Assembly: GCA_036783645.1 (NCBI GenBank)
Contig: DAIPWT010000001.1
Coordinates: 1 to 64,000, forward strand
Direction of reading: 5' to 3'
DNA from: UBA4732 sp002404095
GTDB taxonomy: Bacteria > Planctomycetota > Planctomycetia > Gemmatales > Gemmataceae
DNA: 64,000 nucleotides
Below the pieces are notes generated by a model, which searched no databases, had not been told where the DNA came from, and saw only the letters and a list, made by a program, of their open reading frames with translations. Positions 50,421 through 59,549 of this stretch are shown in pieces. A program made the translations under genes and the position numbers. Every line of letters begins with the position of its first letter. Position 1 is the stretch's first letter.

Positions 50421-51866
50421 TCACGCGATCAGCTCTTGCACCACCTTGCCATACACATCCGTCAGGCGGAAATCGCGGCCCGCATAGCGGTAGGTCAGTT
50501 TTTCATGGTCGAAGCCGAGCAATCGTAGAATCGTGGCGTGCAGGTCATGCACATGCACCGGCTTTTCGACCGCCGCGAACCCGAATTCGTCGGTCGCGCC
50601 GTACACCTGACCGCCCTTGACGCCGCCGCCTGCCATCCACATAGAGAATCCGTAATGGTTGTGATCGCGGCCGTTGGTCATGCCGCCGTTGAGGCCCGGC
50701 GTCGGCAGCTCCACCGTCGGCGTCCGGCCGAACTCACCGCCCCAGATCACTAGCGTCTCATCCAGCAAGCCGCGCTGCTTTAGGTCTTTCAGCAAGGCGC
50801 CGATGGCCTGGTCGCACTCCTTTCCCAGCCGGCGGTGGTTCGTCGCGATGTCGTCGTGGCTGTCCCACGGCTGCCCCTCGCCGTGCCAGACCTGCACGAA
50901 GCGCACGCCGCGCTCGATCAGCCGCCGCGTTATCAGCAGCTGCCGGCCCTGCACGCCGGGGCCGTACAGGTCGCGGATGGACTGCGGTTCCCGGCCCACG
51001 TCGAAAGCGTCGCTGGCCTCCATCTGCATTCGGTAAGCCAACTCGAACGATTGCACACGAGCTTCCAGCGCGGCGTCTTCGTCGCGGCGGTGTTCGTGGC
51101 GTTCGTTGAGGGTTCGCAGCAAATCGAGTTGAAGGCGTTGATCCTTCTGAGAAGTAAAGTTATCTTTGACGTTTTCGATGAGTTTTTCGATCTGTGTATG
51201 TTTCGTATCGATATAGGTGCCTTGATAAGAGCCGGGCAAAAAGCCGGACTGCCAGTTCTGCGTCTCCTGGATCGGATAGCCGCCGGGGCACATGGCGATG
51301 AAGCCGGGCAGATTCTGGTTGTCCGATCCCAGGCCGTAGGTCACCCACGATCCCATGCTCGGCCGCACCAGCCGGGCCTCGCCGCAGTTCATCAACAGCA
51401 GCGACGGCTCATGGTTCGGAACGTCCGCATGCATTGAGCGAATGACGGCGATGTCGTCGATGGACTCGGCGACGTGCGGAAAGATCTCGCTGACCTCGAT
51501 GCCACTCCTGCCGTGTTTTTGGAACTTGAACGGCGAGGGAAAGGCGGCGCCGGTCTTGCGCTCGGTATGAAGGTTCTCGCGCGGCAATAGCTTGCCGGTG
51601 AACTTGTCGAGCATGGGCTTGGGGTCAAAAGTATCGACGTGCGACGGGCCGCCGTTCATGAACAAATGGATGACGCGCTTGGCCTTGGCCGGCAGCGGCG
51701 GCGCCTTGACCGCGAACGGCGAGCCGGCGATTTCCGCGGCGGAAAGCTGGCCTTGGGACGCCATGAGGCCGGCGAAGCCGATGGAGGCGAAGCCCATGCC
51801 CGAACGGTTAAGGAAGTCGCGGCGCGTCAGCGGCCGGCCGCTCAGGAGCGAAGGATGGTTATTCAT
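50421..51866 (-). CDS. DUF1501 family Tat-exported protein
   Basis: 481 residues of the sulfatase-like DUF1501 family, highly expanded in Planctomycetota. A twin-arginine signal is present (LTRRDFLNRSGMGFASIGF, Arg15-Arg16). The domain is recognised by LFMNGGPSHVDTFDPKP, MNCGEARLVRPSMGSWVTYG, and the metal-ligand-like WGGEFGRTP and GRDHNHYGFSMWMAGGGVKG. It lies 16 bases after the planctomycete cytochrome gene on the same strand, a standard pair. Homologues are thought to act with that protein at the cell surface or in the periplasm; the reaction is unknown. GAGGCGG precedes the ATG. Confidence 0.93.
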   Translation of the reverse strand: MNNHPSLLSGRPLTRRDFLNRSGMGFASIGFAGLMASQGQLSAAEIAGSPFAVKAPPLPAKAKRVIHLFMNGGPSHVDTFDPKPMLDKFTGKLLPRENLHTERKTGAAFPSPFKFQKHGRSGIEVSEIFPHVAESIDDIAVIRSMHADVPNHEPSLLLMNCGEARLVRPSMGSWVTYGLGSDNQNLPGFIAMCPGGYPIQETQNWQSGFLPGSYQGTYIDTKHTQIEKLIENVKDNFTSQKDQRLQLDLLRTLNERHEHRRDEDAALEARVQSFELAYRMQMEASDAFDVGREPQSIRDLYGPGVQGRQLLITRRLIERGVRFVQVWHGEGQPWDSHDDIATNHRRLGKECDQAIGALLKDLKQRGLLDETLVIWGGEFGRTPTVELPTPGLNGGMTNGRDHNHYGFSMWMAGGGVKGGQVYGATDEFGFAAVEKPVHVHDLHATILRLLGFDHEKLTYRYAGRDFRLTDVYGKVVQELIA

Positions 51867-51882
51867 AACAATTCCGCCTCTA

Positions 51883-54183
51883 CTAATCCACAAAAGCGAA
51901 CTCGTTGCCCAGCAACAGCACCTGAGCGTATTGCTCCCACGGCGATAGCCGATTCGGTGTCGCCTTCTCCGAGGCGACTTCCTTGATAAAGCGGGCGCCC
52001 AACGCAATCTCTTCCGGCTCCGCCGGCCGGCCGTAGGCCAAGCGGTACAGCCGATCAATGCGCGCCGCTTCCGTCGCCAGGCCGGCCACGTCGGGCCGCG
52101 CCGCCAGGGCGCGGGCCTGCTCTACCACGAACGGAGCGTTCATCAGGAACAACGCCTGCGGCGGCGTGGCCGTGGTATGCCGTTGGCCAACGGTCGCGTC
52201 CGGGCTGGCGAAGTCGAAGGTGCGGAAAACACCCGGCAAGTTCTGGCGGTCGATGAAGCCGTAAATCGACCGCCGGTGGGCGAACGGCTCATGCCCCATG
52301 GTAATGTCGTCGCCTTTACCGCCCATACGAGAGTCGATTCGTCCCGATACCAATAGCAGAGCGTCGCGCAGCGGCTCGAACTCCAGCTTGCGGCGGTTCT
52401 GATGACTCAGCAAGCGGTTCTCCGGGTCAGCCGTTTTGTGCGCCGCGTCCTCACCGCTTTCCTGCTGATACGTCTGGGAAAGCAGGATGAGCCGCTGCAT
52501 TTTCTTGACGGACCAGCCTTCCTTCACGAAGGTCGAGGCCAGCCAATCAAGCAATTCCGGGTGGGTCGGCGGTTCGCCGCGGGCGCCGAAATCGCTGGGC
52601 GTCCGCACAATGCCCTCGCCGAAATGATGCTGCCAAAGGCGGTTGACCATGACGCGAGCCGTTAGGGGGTTGTCTTTATTGGCGATGGCGCTGGCCAGTT
52701 CGAGCCGGCCGCTGCCCTGCGTGAACGGCTGCCGTTTGGCGCCGGCCAACACTTCCGGGAACTGGCGCGGCGTCTCCGGCCCCAAGTTGTGCTGGTTGCC
52801 GCGCAGGAAAACATGCGCCACAACCGGCTGCGGCGCGTCTTCCAGCGCCATGGCCCGTTGCGGTCGACCGGGCGCCTCGGCGTTCCACTTGACGACTTGG
52901 TTATCCAGCTTCGTAAGCTGCTGGCGGAAATCAACATTCCTAGCGGCCAATTCCGCCTTGTGCGCCTCAGCGAACGCGGCAACGGCGCCTTGGCGCTTTG
53001 TAAGCTCCGCGGCGAATGCGGCGGCCGCGGCAGGTTGGTCGGACGGGCCGATGATCGGCAACTCCTTCGGCTCGGTCGAACTGGCGAATATGCCATAAAG
53101 GGAGTAATAATCTCGCGTTGGTATTGGATCGAACTTGTGGTCATGGCAGCGGGCGCAGGCGACGGTCAACCCTTGCAGGCCGCGCATTGTCACGTCGATG
53201 CGGTCGTCGATAATGTCTGGCGTTTGATTAAGAAAGCGGCGACCCAGCGTCAGATAACCTAGCGCCGCCAGGGAACGCTTGTCATCGCCAAGTGGCAAGC
53301 GATCCGCCGCCAGCTGTTGCAAAATGAACTGATCGTAGGGCAGATCTTCATTGAAGGCGCGGATGACGTAATCGCGATAGGTGTAGGAATAAGGATAGAC
53401 GCGCTCCTCTATGAAGACGTAACCCTTGGTGTCGGAATAGCGGGCCACGTCGAGCCAGTGACGCGCCCAGCGCTCGCCGTACTGCGGCGACGCAAGCAGT
53501 CGGTCCACCAGTTTCGCGTAGGCGTCTGGCGACGGGTCGGCCACAAACGCCTCGACCTCTTCCGGCGTCGGCGGCAGGCCGATAAGGTCGAACGACACAC
53601 GGCGGATCAGGGTCCGGCGATCCGCGGGCTTCGACGGCGCGAGGTTCTTTTCCTCCAACTTGGCGAGGATGAAGGCGTCGATGGGGTTTCTCACCCATAC
53701 CGGATTTTTGACCGGGGGTATAGCCGGATTCTTCACGGGCTGGAACGACCAGTGGCGCTGGCGCGCTTCATCAGGCGAGGGACGTTGGGCCGCGACGGCG
53801 GCGCCGTCCGGCCACGGGGCGCCCATTCGGACCCAGGCGGTCAGCGCCTCGACCGCCGGGGGCGCGAGCCTCGTTTTGGGCGGCATCTTGATCTTTTTGT
53901 CGTATCGCACAACGCGAACGAGGGCGCTCTTATCCGGTTCGCCCGCGACAATCACCGGGCCGGAATCGGCACCCTTGAGCAGAGCCGCCCGCGAATCCAG
54001 GCGCAAGCCGCCGCGTTGCTTGTCCGGGCCGTGACACGAAACGCAGCTTTCGGCCAACACCGGGCGGACGCGCGTCTCAAAGAACTCGGCGGCGCGACGG
54101 TCGGCCGCGGCGTCGGCCGCAAAACAGGACGGCAAAACGGCAAGAACAAATACAGCGGCTATGAGAAGTGCGACCGATTTCAT
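51883..54183 (-). CDS. Planctomycete cytochrome c with DUF1549 and DUF1553 domains
   Basis: 766 residues with a signal peptide (about 1-22). The N-terminal planctomycete cytochrome c domain has heme motif CVSCH (47-51), followed by a conserved MPP (100-102) as a candidate axial ligand region. DUF1549 (about 160-380) starts NPIDAFILAKLEE and includes a CARCHDHKFDPIPTRDYY stretch (343 onward), whose CxxCH could hold a second heme. DUF1553 (about 470-740) contains LASAIANKDNPLTARVMVNR and WQHHFGEGIV. The gene is translationally close to DUF1501 downstream. Such gene pairs are very numerous in planctomycetes and are suspected to serve polysaccharide degradation or redox reactions; nothing more specific can be said. 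Confidence 0.94.
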   Translation of the reverse strand: MKSVALLIAAVFVLAVLPSCFAADAAADRRAAEFFETRVRPVLAESCVSCHGPDKQRGGLRLDSRAALLKGADSGPVIVAGEPDKSALVRVVRYDKKIKMPPKTRLAPPAVEALTAWVRMGAPWPDGAAVAAQRPSPDEARQRHWSFQPVKNPAIPPVKNPVWVRNPIDAFILAKLEEKNLAPSKPADRRTLIRRVSFDLIGLPPTPEEVEAFVADPSPDAYAKLVDRLLASPQYGERWARHWLDVARYSDTKGYVFIEERVYPYSYTYRDYVIRAFNEDLPYDQFILQQLAADRLPLGDDKRSLAALGYLTLGRRFLNQTPDIIDDRIDVTMRGLQGLTVACARCHDHKFDPIPTRDYYSLYGIFASSTEPKELPIIGPSDQPAAAAAFAAELTKRQGAVAAFAEAHKAELAARNVDFRQQLTKLDNQVVKWNAEAPGRPQRAMALEDAPQPVVAHVFLRGNQHNLGPETPRQFPEVLAGAKRQPFTQGSGRLELASAIANKDNPLTARVMVNRLWQHHFGEGIVRTPSDFGARGEPPTHPELLDWLASTFVKEGWSVKKMQRLILLSQTYQQESGEDAAHKTADPENRLLSHQNRRKLEFEPLRDALLLVSGRIDSRMGGKGDDITMGHEPFAHRRSIYGFIDRQNLPGVFRTFDFASPDATVGQRHTTATPPQALFLMNAPFVVEQARALAARPDVAGLATEAARIDRLYRLAYGRPAEPEEIALGARFIKEVASEKATPNRLSPWEQYAQVLLLGNEFAFVD

Positions 54184-54361
54184 GAGGCTCCACTCCGAAG
54201 GCGGCGGGAGGCGGGATTCCAGGCAGGCGGGGCGGACGGGGGCGCGGGTTCGCCCTTCTATTATATCACGCCAAGGCGCGAATGGAGTGGCTAGCGCTCG
54301 CAAATGGGTATAGTTGTGTCGCGCAACACCATCTTCAAGCACAATGCGATGCGGAAGCAGC

Positions 54362-54676
54362 CTAAGACGCCACCGAGAGAAACCATCTTTCGCCGGAGCG
54401 CTCCTCCGTTTCCTTGACCTTATTTCTTGTCAGGGCAGTTGTTTTCAGGGTCTGGAGCGCTTGCTTGATTTTCTTCTCGCTCACGTTCTTATCGAACATT
54501 TCCCGAATCTCTGCCCAGTTCATTCCTTCTGGCCTCGCCTCCAAGGCTTCCATGATTCTGTTCGCGATCAATCCCATCTCATAAGCGCGCAGCCGCTTCT
54601 TTGCCTCAATGCGCTTGCGAATGTTTCGGTCGAGGATTTCCTCTTCTTCCGCGCTCACATCGGGTTCTTCAGGCAT
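54362..54676 (-). CDS. Small charged protein of unknown function
   Basis: 104 residues, strongly charged (EEPDVSAEEEEILDRNIRKR at the N-terminus), all helical, with a winged-helix-like C-terminal half (MNWAEIREMFDKNVSEKKIK). It overlaps the end of the upstream 255-residue gene by eight bases; the ATG at 54676 has GAGGAGG nine bases upstream, located in that gene's last codons. The two are clearly one translational unit. Base composition is less GC-rich than in neighbours, as is that of the partner. No function can be assigned; a regulator or antitoxin-like partner is conceivable from the gene layout only. Confidence 0.6.
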   Translation of the reverse strand: MPEEPDVSAEEEEILDRNIRKRIEAKKRLRAYEMGLIANRIMEALEARPEGMNWAEIREMFDKNVSEKKIKQALQTLKTTALTRNKVKETEERSGERWFLSVAS

Positions 54677-55436
54677 AGGGGCATTCCTCCTCTCTTGGGT
54701 CAAGCCAGTATTTGTTTAAGACCTTCATTGAACGAGACCCCGCGGCAAGGTCAAAGACGGCATGGTACAGTTCCACGCCGTTGATTTTCCACCACTCGGA
54801 TCCTCCCTCTTCGTCAAACAAATCCAGGATGGATTCTACATCATCGCTGAACTGTTCCCGGATCATCCGCGCCACCTCGGGGAATGCAGCGGGCGTACCC
54901 TTCCGGACTTCATCTGCATTATCCGTTCCTTTTTCCAGTTCGTCGAGAGTCTGGTCGAAACCGTATTTCGGCCAAAGAGAGTAGCCAATGAAGGCGCGCG
55001 TCGGATCGGGATTCTGCGCGTTCACTCTGGCGGCGTGGCAGGCAATGTAAGCGATCCCCCCGTAAAAGGCGTTCTCCACCTGCGCCCGCAGCCTGCTCGC
55101 GCCAAGCCCGCCCCCCTGTTTGTCGGCTCGCACACGCATTTTCTCGTTCCAGATATACACCTTACCTGTCTTGTCCTTGCGCAGATGTCGTTCCCACTGC
55201 TCGAAGTCGGCGTGTTCGATTCGAGCATGGATTTGCTGTCCGTCCGGGTCCGGGCCGAGATGCACCGTCGCATCGTCCAGCGCGCCGATCAGGTGCGAAA
55301 CATCTTCCGGGACGGCCCCTTTGCCCAGGAGACTCGTGACCAACTCCCGCACCTTTGCCAACTCTTCGCCCACGGGAAGCCGTACCGTCGCCCGCGTCGG
55401 GTGCGGCCAGTCGCGTGTCGGCGCCTTCCACATCAT
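54669..55436 (-). CDS. Putative GNAT-fold protein of unknown function
   Basis: 255 residues. The middle contains KQGGGLGASRLRAQVENAFY, which resembles the acetyl-CoA-binding QxxGxG/A turn and following helix of GNAT acetyltransferases. It is followed about 35 residues later by FIGYSLWPKYGFDQTL, also GNAT-like. The remainder (an N-terminal 75 residues and a C-terminal WWKINGVELYHAVFDL segment) has no recognised match. The stop overlaps the start of a 104-residue gene by eight bases. Similar text occurs at the ends of some phage head-morphogenesis proteins, so an origin by transfer is possible. The start is uncertain, as no strong ribosome site precedes 55436. Confidence 0.5.
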   Translation of the reverse strand: MMWKAPTRDWPHPTRATVRLPVGEELAKVRELVTSLLGKGAVPEDVSHLIGALDDATVHLGPDPDGQQIHARIEHADFEQWERHLRKDKTGKVYIWNEKMRVRADKQGGGLGASRLRAQVENAFYGGIAYIACHAARVNAQNPDPTRAFIGYSLWPKYGFDQTLDELEKGTDNADEVRKGTPAAFPEVARMIREQFSDDVESILDLFDEEGGSEWWKINGVELYHAVFDLAAGSRSMKVLNKYWLDPREEECPYA

Positions 55437-55573
55437 GGCGGACCCCGCTGTTTGCGGACAAGGGCTTTAGGCAAAACAAAGGCATCACGATCCTTTCGCC
55501 GACCGCTTCGTTCGTTCGCCGCTGTAGTTATCATGACAGAGGCACTCCCGTGCCAAAAGCCACGGTTGGACTT

Positions 55574-56938
55574 TCAATCCACAAGTCGAATCAGATCGCC
55601 CGCGTGCGCCAGCTTGTCCAACGTCCAACACGCGGCCAGAATCTTATCCGCCCGATCCTTACCGTAGCGCGGCTCGACCAAGGTGCGAAACTTGTGTTCC
55701 ACCTCGGCGTCGGTCATCGGGTTACGCGCATGGCCTCGTGGGAACTCCACTTCTTTAACCAGCCGTCGGCCGTCCGCCAGCGTTACCGTCAGCCGGTTGG
55801 GGATGCCGCGCGGATAGCGTTCGTTCAACGCGGCGTCTCGGTGGATTTTTATCTTGCTCGTCAATTCCACCACGGCCGGCTCCGTAAAACGGCTCTGCTC
55901 AAACTGAGCGTCCGTCACGTCGCCGTCCATCAGGGCGACGGCGGTGCAGTAAGGCAGACTATGATCGGCCGTCTCGCGCGTTCGCGGTCGCCATTTTTCC
56001 GGGTCTTTGCCGATAATGTCCACCGCCGCGTCGAACGTGTGGATGTCGATGGAGCGGATTTGGCTTACGTCGCCGATCTGCGGGCGCAGCTGAAGGGCGG
56101 CGTCGATGGCGCTTTGGGAATGGTACTCGGCCGGCCAGAATTTGATGTACGTCTCGTTAATCATGAATGGCTGACCGTCCTCGCCGCCGAGCGCCGGCAC
56201 GATGATCGGCGTCCTTGTGACCAGCTTGCTGAGACCCAACTCGCCCTCAAAGATCGGCGCGGGGCCGGTCATTCCGTCGGCGGCGAGCAGGGCGGCGAAT
56301 ACGCCGTTGCGGGCGGCGTTGGCAAAGGCGCATCCCTTCCACATGCTCAGTTCGCCGGCGCGCGTCTGTCGGAGAGCCGTGTTGCACACGCCGGCGATGC
56401 CGACGGCGTGGGTGGTTTTCACCGCGTCGAGGCCCATCAGTTTGCACGCCGCGAGGCAAGACGAGATGGCGCCATAGGTGACGTGATCGAAGCCGTTTTT
56501 GCGTAGGCTGGCGGCGTCGCACAAGCGACACTGGACCTCATAGGCCAATACGGCGGCGACAATCAAATCCTTGCCTTGCGAGCCGAGCATGTCGCCGACG
56601 GCCAGCACTGGGGCGAGGTTGTCACTGGGGTGGGCCGGTTCAAGCGACAAATAGGTATCGTTATAATCGAGATAGCGAATGAGCAAACCATTAACAAAGG
56701 TCGCCCATTCGACGCTGCTGCGACCACCGCCGAAGAGACCCGCGTCAGGCTGGCCCGAAACGCGCAAGGCGCAGCGGCGGGCCACGGCATAGGCTTCCGC
56801 CGACATGGCGCCGACCGCCGTGGCGATTGAGTCGATGAAGCGGCGTTTCACCTCATGCACCGCGGCGGCGGGAAGATCGTCGAATCCCAGCCGGCCCGCG
56901 TAGTCGGCGAAGCGGTTGGCGAGCGGCGTCTGAGTCAT
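55574..56938 (-). CDS. MmgE/PrpD family protein
   Basis: 454 residues of the 2-methylcitrate dehydratase (PrpD)/aconitate decarboxylase superfamily. The all-helical N-terminal domain includes VKRRFIDSIATAVGAMSAEA and the conserved FVNGLLIRYLDYNDTY with AHPSDNLAPVLAVGD. The smaller C-terminal domain carries RTRETADHSLPYCTAVALMD (helix with the conserved His). Possible reactions are dehydration of 2-methylcitrate or decarboxylation of a related tricarboxylate. The propionate-cycle partners PrpB and PrpC are absent here, so the assignment stops at the family. The ATG at 56938 is preceded by CGGAG. Confidence 0.92.
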   Translation of the reverse strand: MTQTPLANRFADYAGRLGFDDLPAAAVHEVKRRFIDSIATAVGAMSAEAYAVARRCALRVSGQPDAGLFGGGRSSVEWATFVNGLLIRYLDYNDTYLSLEPAHPSDNLAPVLAVGDMLGSQGKDLIVAAVLAYEVQCRLCDAASLRKNGFDHVTYGAISSCLAACKLMGLDAVKTTHAVGIAGVCNTALRQTRAGELSMWKGCAFANAARNGVFAALLAADGMTGPAPIFEGELGLSKLVTRTPIIVPALGGEDGQPFMINETYIKFWPAEYHSQSAIDAALQLRPQIGDVSQIRSIDIHTFDAAVDIIGKDPEKWRPRTRETADHSLPYCTAVALMDGDVTDAQFEQSRFTEPAVVELTSKIKIHRDAALNERYPRGIPNRLTVTLADGRRLVKEVEFPRGHARNPMTDAEVEHKFRTLVEPRYGKDRADKILAACWTLDKLAHAGDLIRLVD

Positions 56939-56963
56939 GGAGTCGGCTCCGAGGGCGAAGATT

Positions 56964-56991
56964 CGTTTAGCCGCGACCCGAAGGGGAGCGC
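56964..56991. repeat. Palindromic repeat family B, copy 4 (half)
   Basis: A single arm, cgtttagccgcgacccgaag followed by gggagcg, without its partner. It sits in the 59-base spacer between the 56998 gene's stop and the MmgE/PrpD start. Confidence 0.8.
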
Positions 56992-56997
56992 GTTTCT

Positions 56998-57468
56998 TCA
57001 TACGTGCAAGGCCGCCGCCAGCACCAACATCCGAGTAAAGGGGTCTTCGGCCGCCGCCTCCGTAAAAGCGATGACAACACCTTCCGCCTCGGATCGCAGC
57101 GTTGCCAAGGACCGCCCTTCCAGGTCGCGGAATACGTCGCACTTCAGCTCCGCGTTTAGTCGTCGCACCGCCAGAACGCGGCCGTTACGGTCTTCCAATC
57201 GGCGGCCGCGCACCGCGCCGACGCAATGGTCGTCGGCGTCGTAAACCAGCCGATGGTGCGGCCGAAGCCAGCTATTGCGGATCGTACAAAGGAGAGATGC
57301 GTCCTCGTGTTCGCGGACTTCCAGCACTGAACCGCCAAACCATCTCTCCAACAAACCAAGGCGACGCGGCCGGACGAAGCCGAGCGGCGCGTCGGCGGTC
57401 GGCTCGACGACCGCCCGCACCGATGAGGAATCGAGCGGCCGCAGCAGTAACGTCGCGTGTTCCAACAT
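56998..57468 (-). CDS. Protein of unknown function with LURP/scramblase-like beta text
   Basis: 156 residues. The middle has alternating beta-strand pattern with LVYDADDHCVGAVRGRRLED, then RNGRVLAVRR, reminiscent of the tubby-like/LURP-one or phospholipid scramblase fold. The match is too weak for assignment. The C-terminus FTEAAAEDPFTRMLVLAAA is common at the end of LURP-like proteins. The ATG at 57468 is chosen; the open frame continues to an ATG at 57573, but that would leave only two bases before the divergent small gene at 57576, with no room for either promoter. It lies upstream of the MmgE/PrpD gene on the same strand. Confidence 0.55.
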   Translation of the reverse strand: MLEHATLLLRPLDSSSVRAVVEPTADAPLGFVRPRRLGLLERWFGGSVLEVREHEDASLLCTIRNSWLRPHHRLVYDADDHCVGAVRGRRLEDRNGRVLAVRRLNAELKCDVFRDLEGRSLATLRSEAEGVVIAFTEAAAEDPFTRMLVLAAALHV

Positions 57469-57575
57469 GCCGCCCACCGGATTCGGGACCGAAGGGATTT
57501 GCTTCAGCAATCGCCGTAAGCTACTTTTCAGCACCGGAACTGTAATGAGGTCTATTCTCCACAGGCTGAACACAA

Positions 57576-57755
57576 ATGGAACTGCTCTGCTGTAACGTAG
57601 CCGCGCTCGCGGTGGCGCTCGTTTACTACACTTGGCGGGCGTACGACCAGGCCCGCGCCGCCCGGCAGCGCCTGCTGCACGAACGGGTGGCTTATTTGTT
57701 GTGGGTCATCGCCGATCGGATGGACTCGCACCATCGGCGATTTTCCGTCAATTGA
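57576..57755 (+). CDS. Small single-pass membrane protein (59 residues)
   Basis: The ORF begins MELLCCNVAALAVALVYYTW, an N-terminal membrane helix, and continues with an amphipathic basic segment (RAYDQARAARQRLLHERVAY). A downstream Rho-independent terminator on the same strand at 57966-58013, with no other gene between, supports expression of this unit. Codon third positions are mostly G/C like true genes here. The ribosome site is weak. No function known. Confidence 0.5.
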   Translation: MELLCCNVAALAVALVYYTWRAYDQARAARQRLLHERVAYLLWVIADRMDSHHRRFSVN

Positions 57756-57965
57756 CGCGGTTGACCGCCGGCGATTGACGACCTATGGTTGTCGCAGTGA
57801 AAGACGCACGCGCGTCGCGGAAAGAGAAGCAGTCCTCCCCTCCCCGATTCTCTTTCCTCCGTCCGCCTCCCCCTGGTTTCCCACTAGTTATTTCATCCTC
57901 CGGCGAGCGACTCGGTACGCCGTCGGGCGCAACTCCCCCTTAAGGGAGCGGCATCCTCCACCGAG

Positions 57966-58013
57966 ACAGAGGTTCCCGTTCGTGTTCCAACACGGGCGGG
58001 CCTCTGTTTTTTT
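57966..58013 (+). terminator. Rho-independent terminator
   Basis: A strong stem: acagagg (57966-57972) and the following cccgttcgtgtt pair with aacacgggcggg and cctctgt (58001-58007), followed by TTTTTTT. The T-run is on the + strand only, so it ends rightward transcripts such as that of the 59-residue gene. It abuts the stop codon of the leftward pfp gene (58012). Confidence 0.85.
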
Positions 58014-59310
58014 ATCCATCGGTCGCCACGGCCTCGAAGCGCTGGCGGAACTGCTCCGGCGCCATGTTAGCCGCCTCCGCGATGCGGCTCAACCGCGCCG
58101 GATCTTCAACATCGCGCTTCTCCAGACGGATCATGTACGCCCGAGCGCAGCGGTAACTCTCGCCGTCCACATCCACCTTGCGCGTCCTCATACGGCGCGT
58201 TTCCGGGTTAATCATCGTCTCGAAAGGCAGCGGCTTCAAGTGGCCGCCCTCCAGGCTGATGATGGCGCCGTATTTCGCCGACTCCTCGGAGAAAAGGAAC
58301 TGCACCGCCCCATAACCCAGGTCGCGCGTGTACTCCGCGTCAAACGGAATCGGATCGGCGCAGCGAAGTTCGTAGCCGAGTTCCTTGTCGATGACCGTAA
58401 CTTCCAGGCCAAGCGCCCGCAGTTTCTGGTTGAGCGCGTCTTTCATCATGCGGCCGAAGTCGATGTCGCCCAGCCGCAGATGGCCGTGGTCGTCGCGGCT
58501 AATGTTGCCGTAGCGCCCCAGCTGCTGGTCATTGAGCATCGTCACCAGCCCTTTTTCGCCGATGGCCTCAATCAATCCTTCCGCCAGGACCGCGACGCCG
58601 TAATTTAAATTGGCGCTGCGCCGCTTGACGATGGAACCGACAAGGATGTCGCACACCTCGTCGATGCTGACTGGCCGGCCGCGGAACTCCTCCGGGATGA
58701 TGGTGAGCGTGGCGGCGGCGGCCTTGCCGATTCCCAGCGCCAGATGGCCGGCCGCCCGGCCCATGCTAACAATGAGATACCAGCGCGAGGTCGTGCGCGC
58801 GTCCTCGGCTAAGTTTCGCACGATGCCGACGCCAAGATGGCGGGCCGTTTCGTAGCCGAAAGTCGGGGCCGATCCAGGCAGTGGCAAGTCGTTGTCAATA
58901 GTCTTAGGGACGTGGGCCACGCGGACGGCGCCGCTGGCCCGCTGGTAGACCTGGCTGGCCGAGTACGCCGTGTCGTCGCCGCCGATGGTAACGAGCATGG
59001 TCACGTTTAGTTTGCGCAGCGTCTCCAGGACGTTTCGCATATGTTCGTCGGATTTGGCCGGGTTGGTGCGCGAGGTGCCCAGCACCGATCCGCCGCGCGG
59101 GTAGATGCCCTTTACCTCCTCAATGGTGAGCTTGCGGAGGTGCGTGGCGTCGCCCTTGACGAGCCACTTGAAGCCGTCTTGAAAGCCGATGACCTCAATC
59201 CCCTGTTCAACGGCCTCGATGGTTACGGAACTGATAACGCCGTTAAGCCCCGGCGCGGGGCCGCCGCCGACGAGCAGGGCCAGCCTGCCGGGAATAGGTG
59301 CGAGGGCCAT
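58012..59310 (-). CDS. pfp: Phosphofructokinase, PPi-dependent type
   Basis: 432 residues of the PFKA fold. The first substrate loop is VGGGPAPGLNGVIS, followed by GTSRTNP. The phosphoryl-donor signature reads IGGDDTAYSA (110-118) with Asp113 where ATP enzymes have Gly, and VPKTIDNDLP (134-143) with Lys136 in place of the Gly of ATP-dependent enzymes. These two residues are the established markers of pyrophosphate-dependent enzymes. Expected reaction: reversible phosphorylation of fructose 6-phosphate by PPi in the cytoplasm. Transcribed alone. The protein ends NMAPEQFRQRFEAVATDG. Confidence 0.9.
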   Translation of the reverse strand: MALAPIPGRLALLVGGGPAPGLNGVISSVTIEAVEQGIEVIGFQDGFKWLVKGDATHLRKLTIEEVKGIYPRGGSVLGTSRTNPAKSDEHMRNVLETLRKLNVTMLVTIGGDDTAYSASQVYQRASGAVRVAHVPKTIDNDLPLPGSAPTFGYETARHLGVGIVRNLAEDARTTSRWYLIVSMGRAAGHLALGIGKAAAATLTIIPEEFRGRPVSIDEVCDILVGSIVKRRSANLNYGVAVLAEGLIEAIGEKGLVTMLNDQQLGRYGNISRDDHGHLRLGDIDFGRMMKDALNQKLRALGLEVTVIDKELGYELRCADPIPFDAEYTRDLGYGAVQFLFSEESAKYGAIISLEGGHLKPLPFETMINPETRRMRTRKVDVDGESYRCARAYMIRLEKRDVEDPARLSRIAEAANMAPEQFRQRFEAVATDG

Positions 59311-59427
59311 GAGAACGCCTCACCTCGTTAAGCCAACAAATGGGACACTGATCAGTTTATGGGGCGCGACTGAATCGGACACCCGCTGGAAACCACCGCC
59401 CCTCCCGATTTAGGCATCAAGGCGGCC

Positions 59428-59461
59428 TCTTACTCCCTCCCCCCTTGCGGGGGAGGGAACT
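59428..59461. repeat. Half copy of the ccttgcgggggaggg repeat
   Basis: Shares ctccctccccccttgcgggg with the arms of the N-gap repeat at 50307-50380, with similar outer text (aactgatcagcgacg versus gccgatcatcgacgg). Only one arm is present. It lies in the 239-base divergent gap between pfp and the M24 peptidase. Confidence 0.75.
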
Positions 59462-59549
59462 GATCAGCGACGCCGCCCCCTTTCGCCGGCCGCGGTTTTG
59501 TTTACACTGGGCGGATAGGCATCCTCGCGCCGAAACGAAAGGACTGACA

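Noticed and set aside
53317..54294. 325-codon plus-strand frame
   Set aside because: Antisense to the cytochrome/DUF1549 gene with intact heme motifs; an expected by-product of high GC.
55355..56506. 383-codon plus-strand frame
   Set aside because: Antisense to the MmgE/PrpD gene; no motif or start signal.
57966..58013. Terminator of the leftward pfp gene
   Set aside because: The T-run follows the stem only on the plus strand; the minus strand has an A-run before the stem instead.
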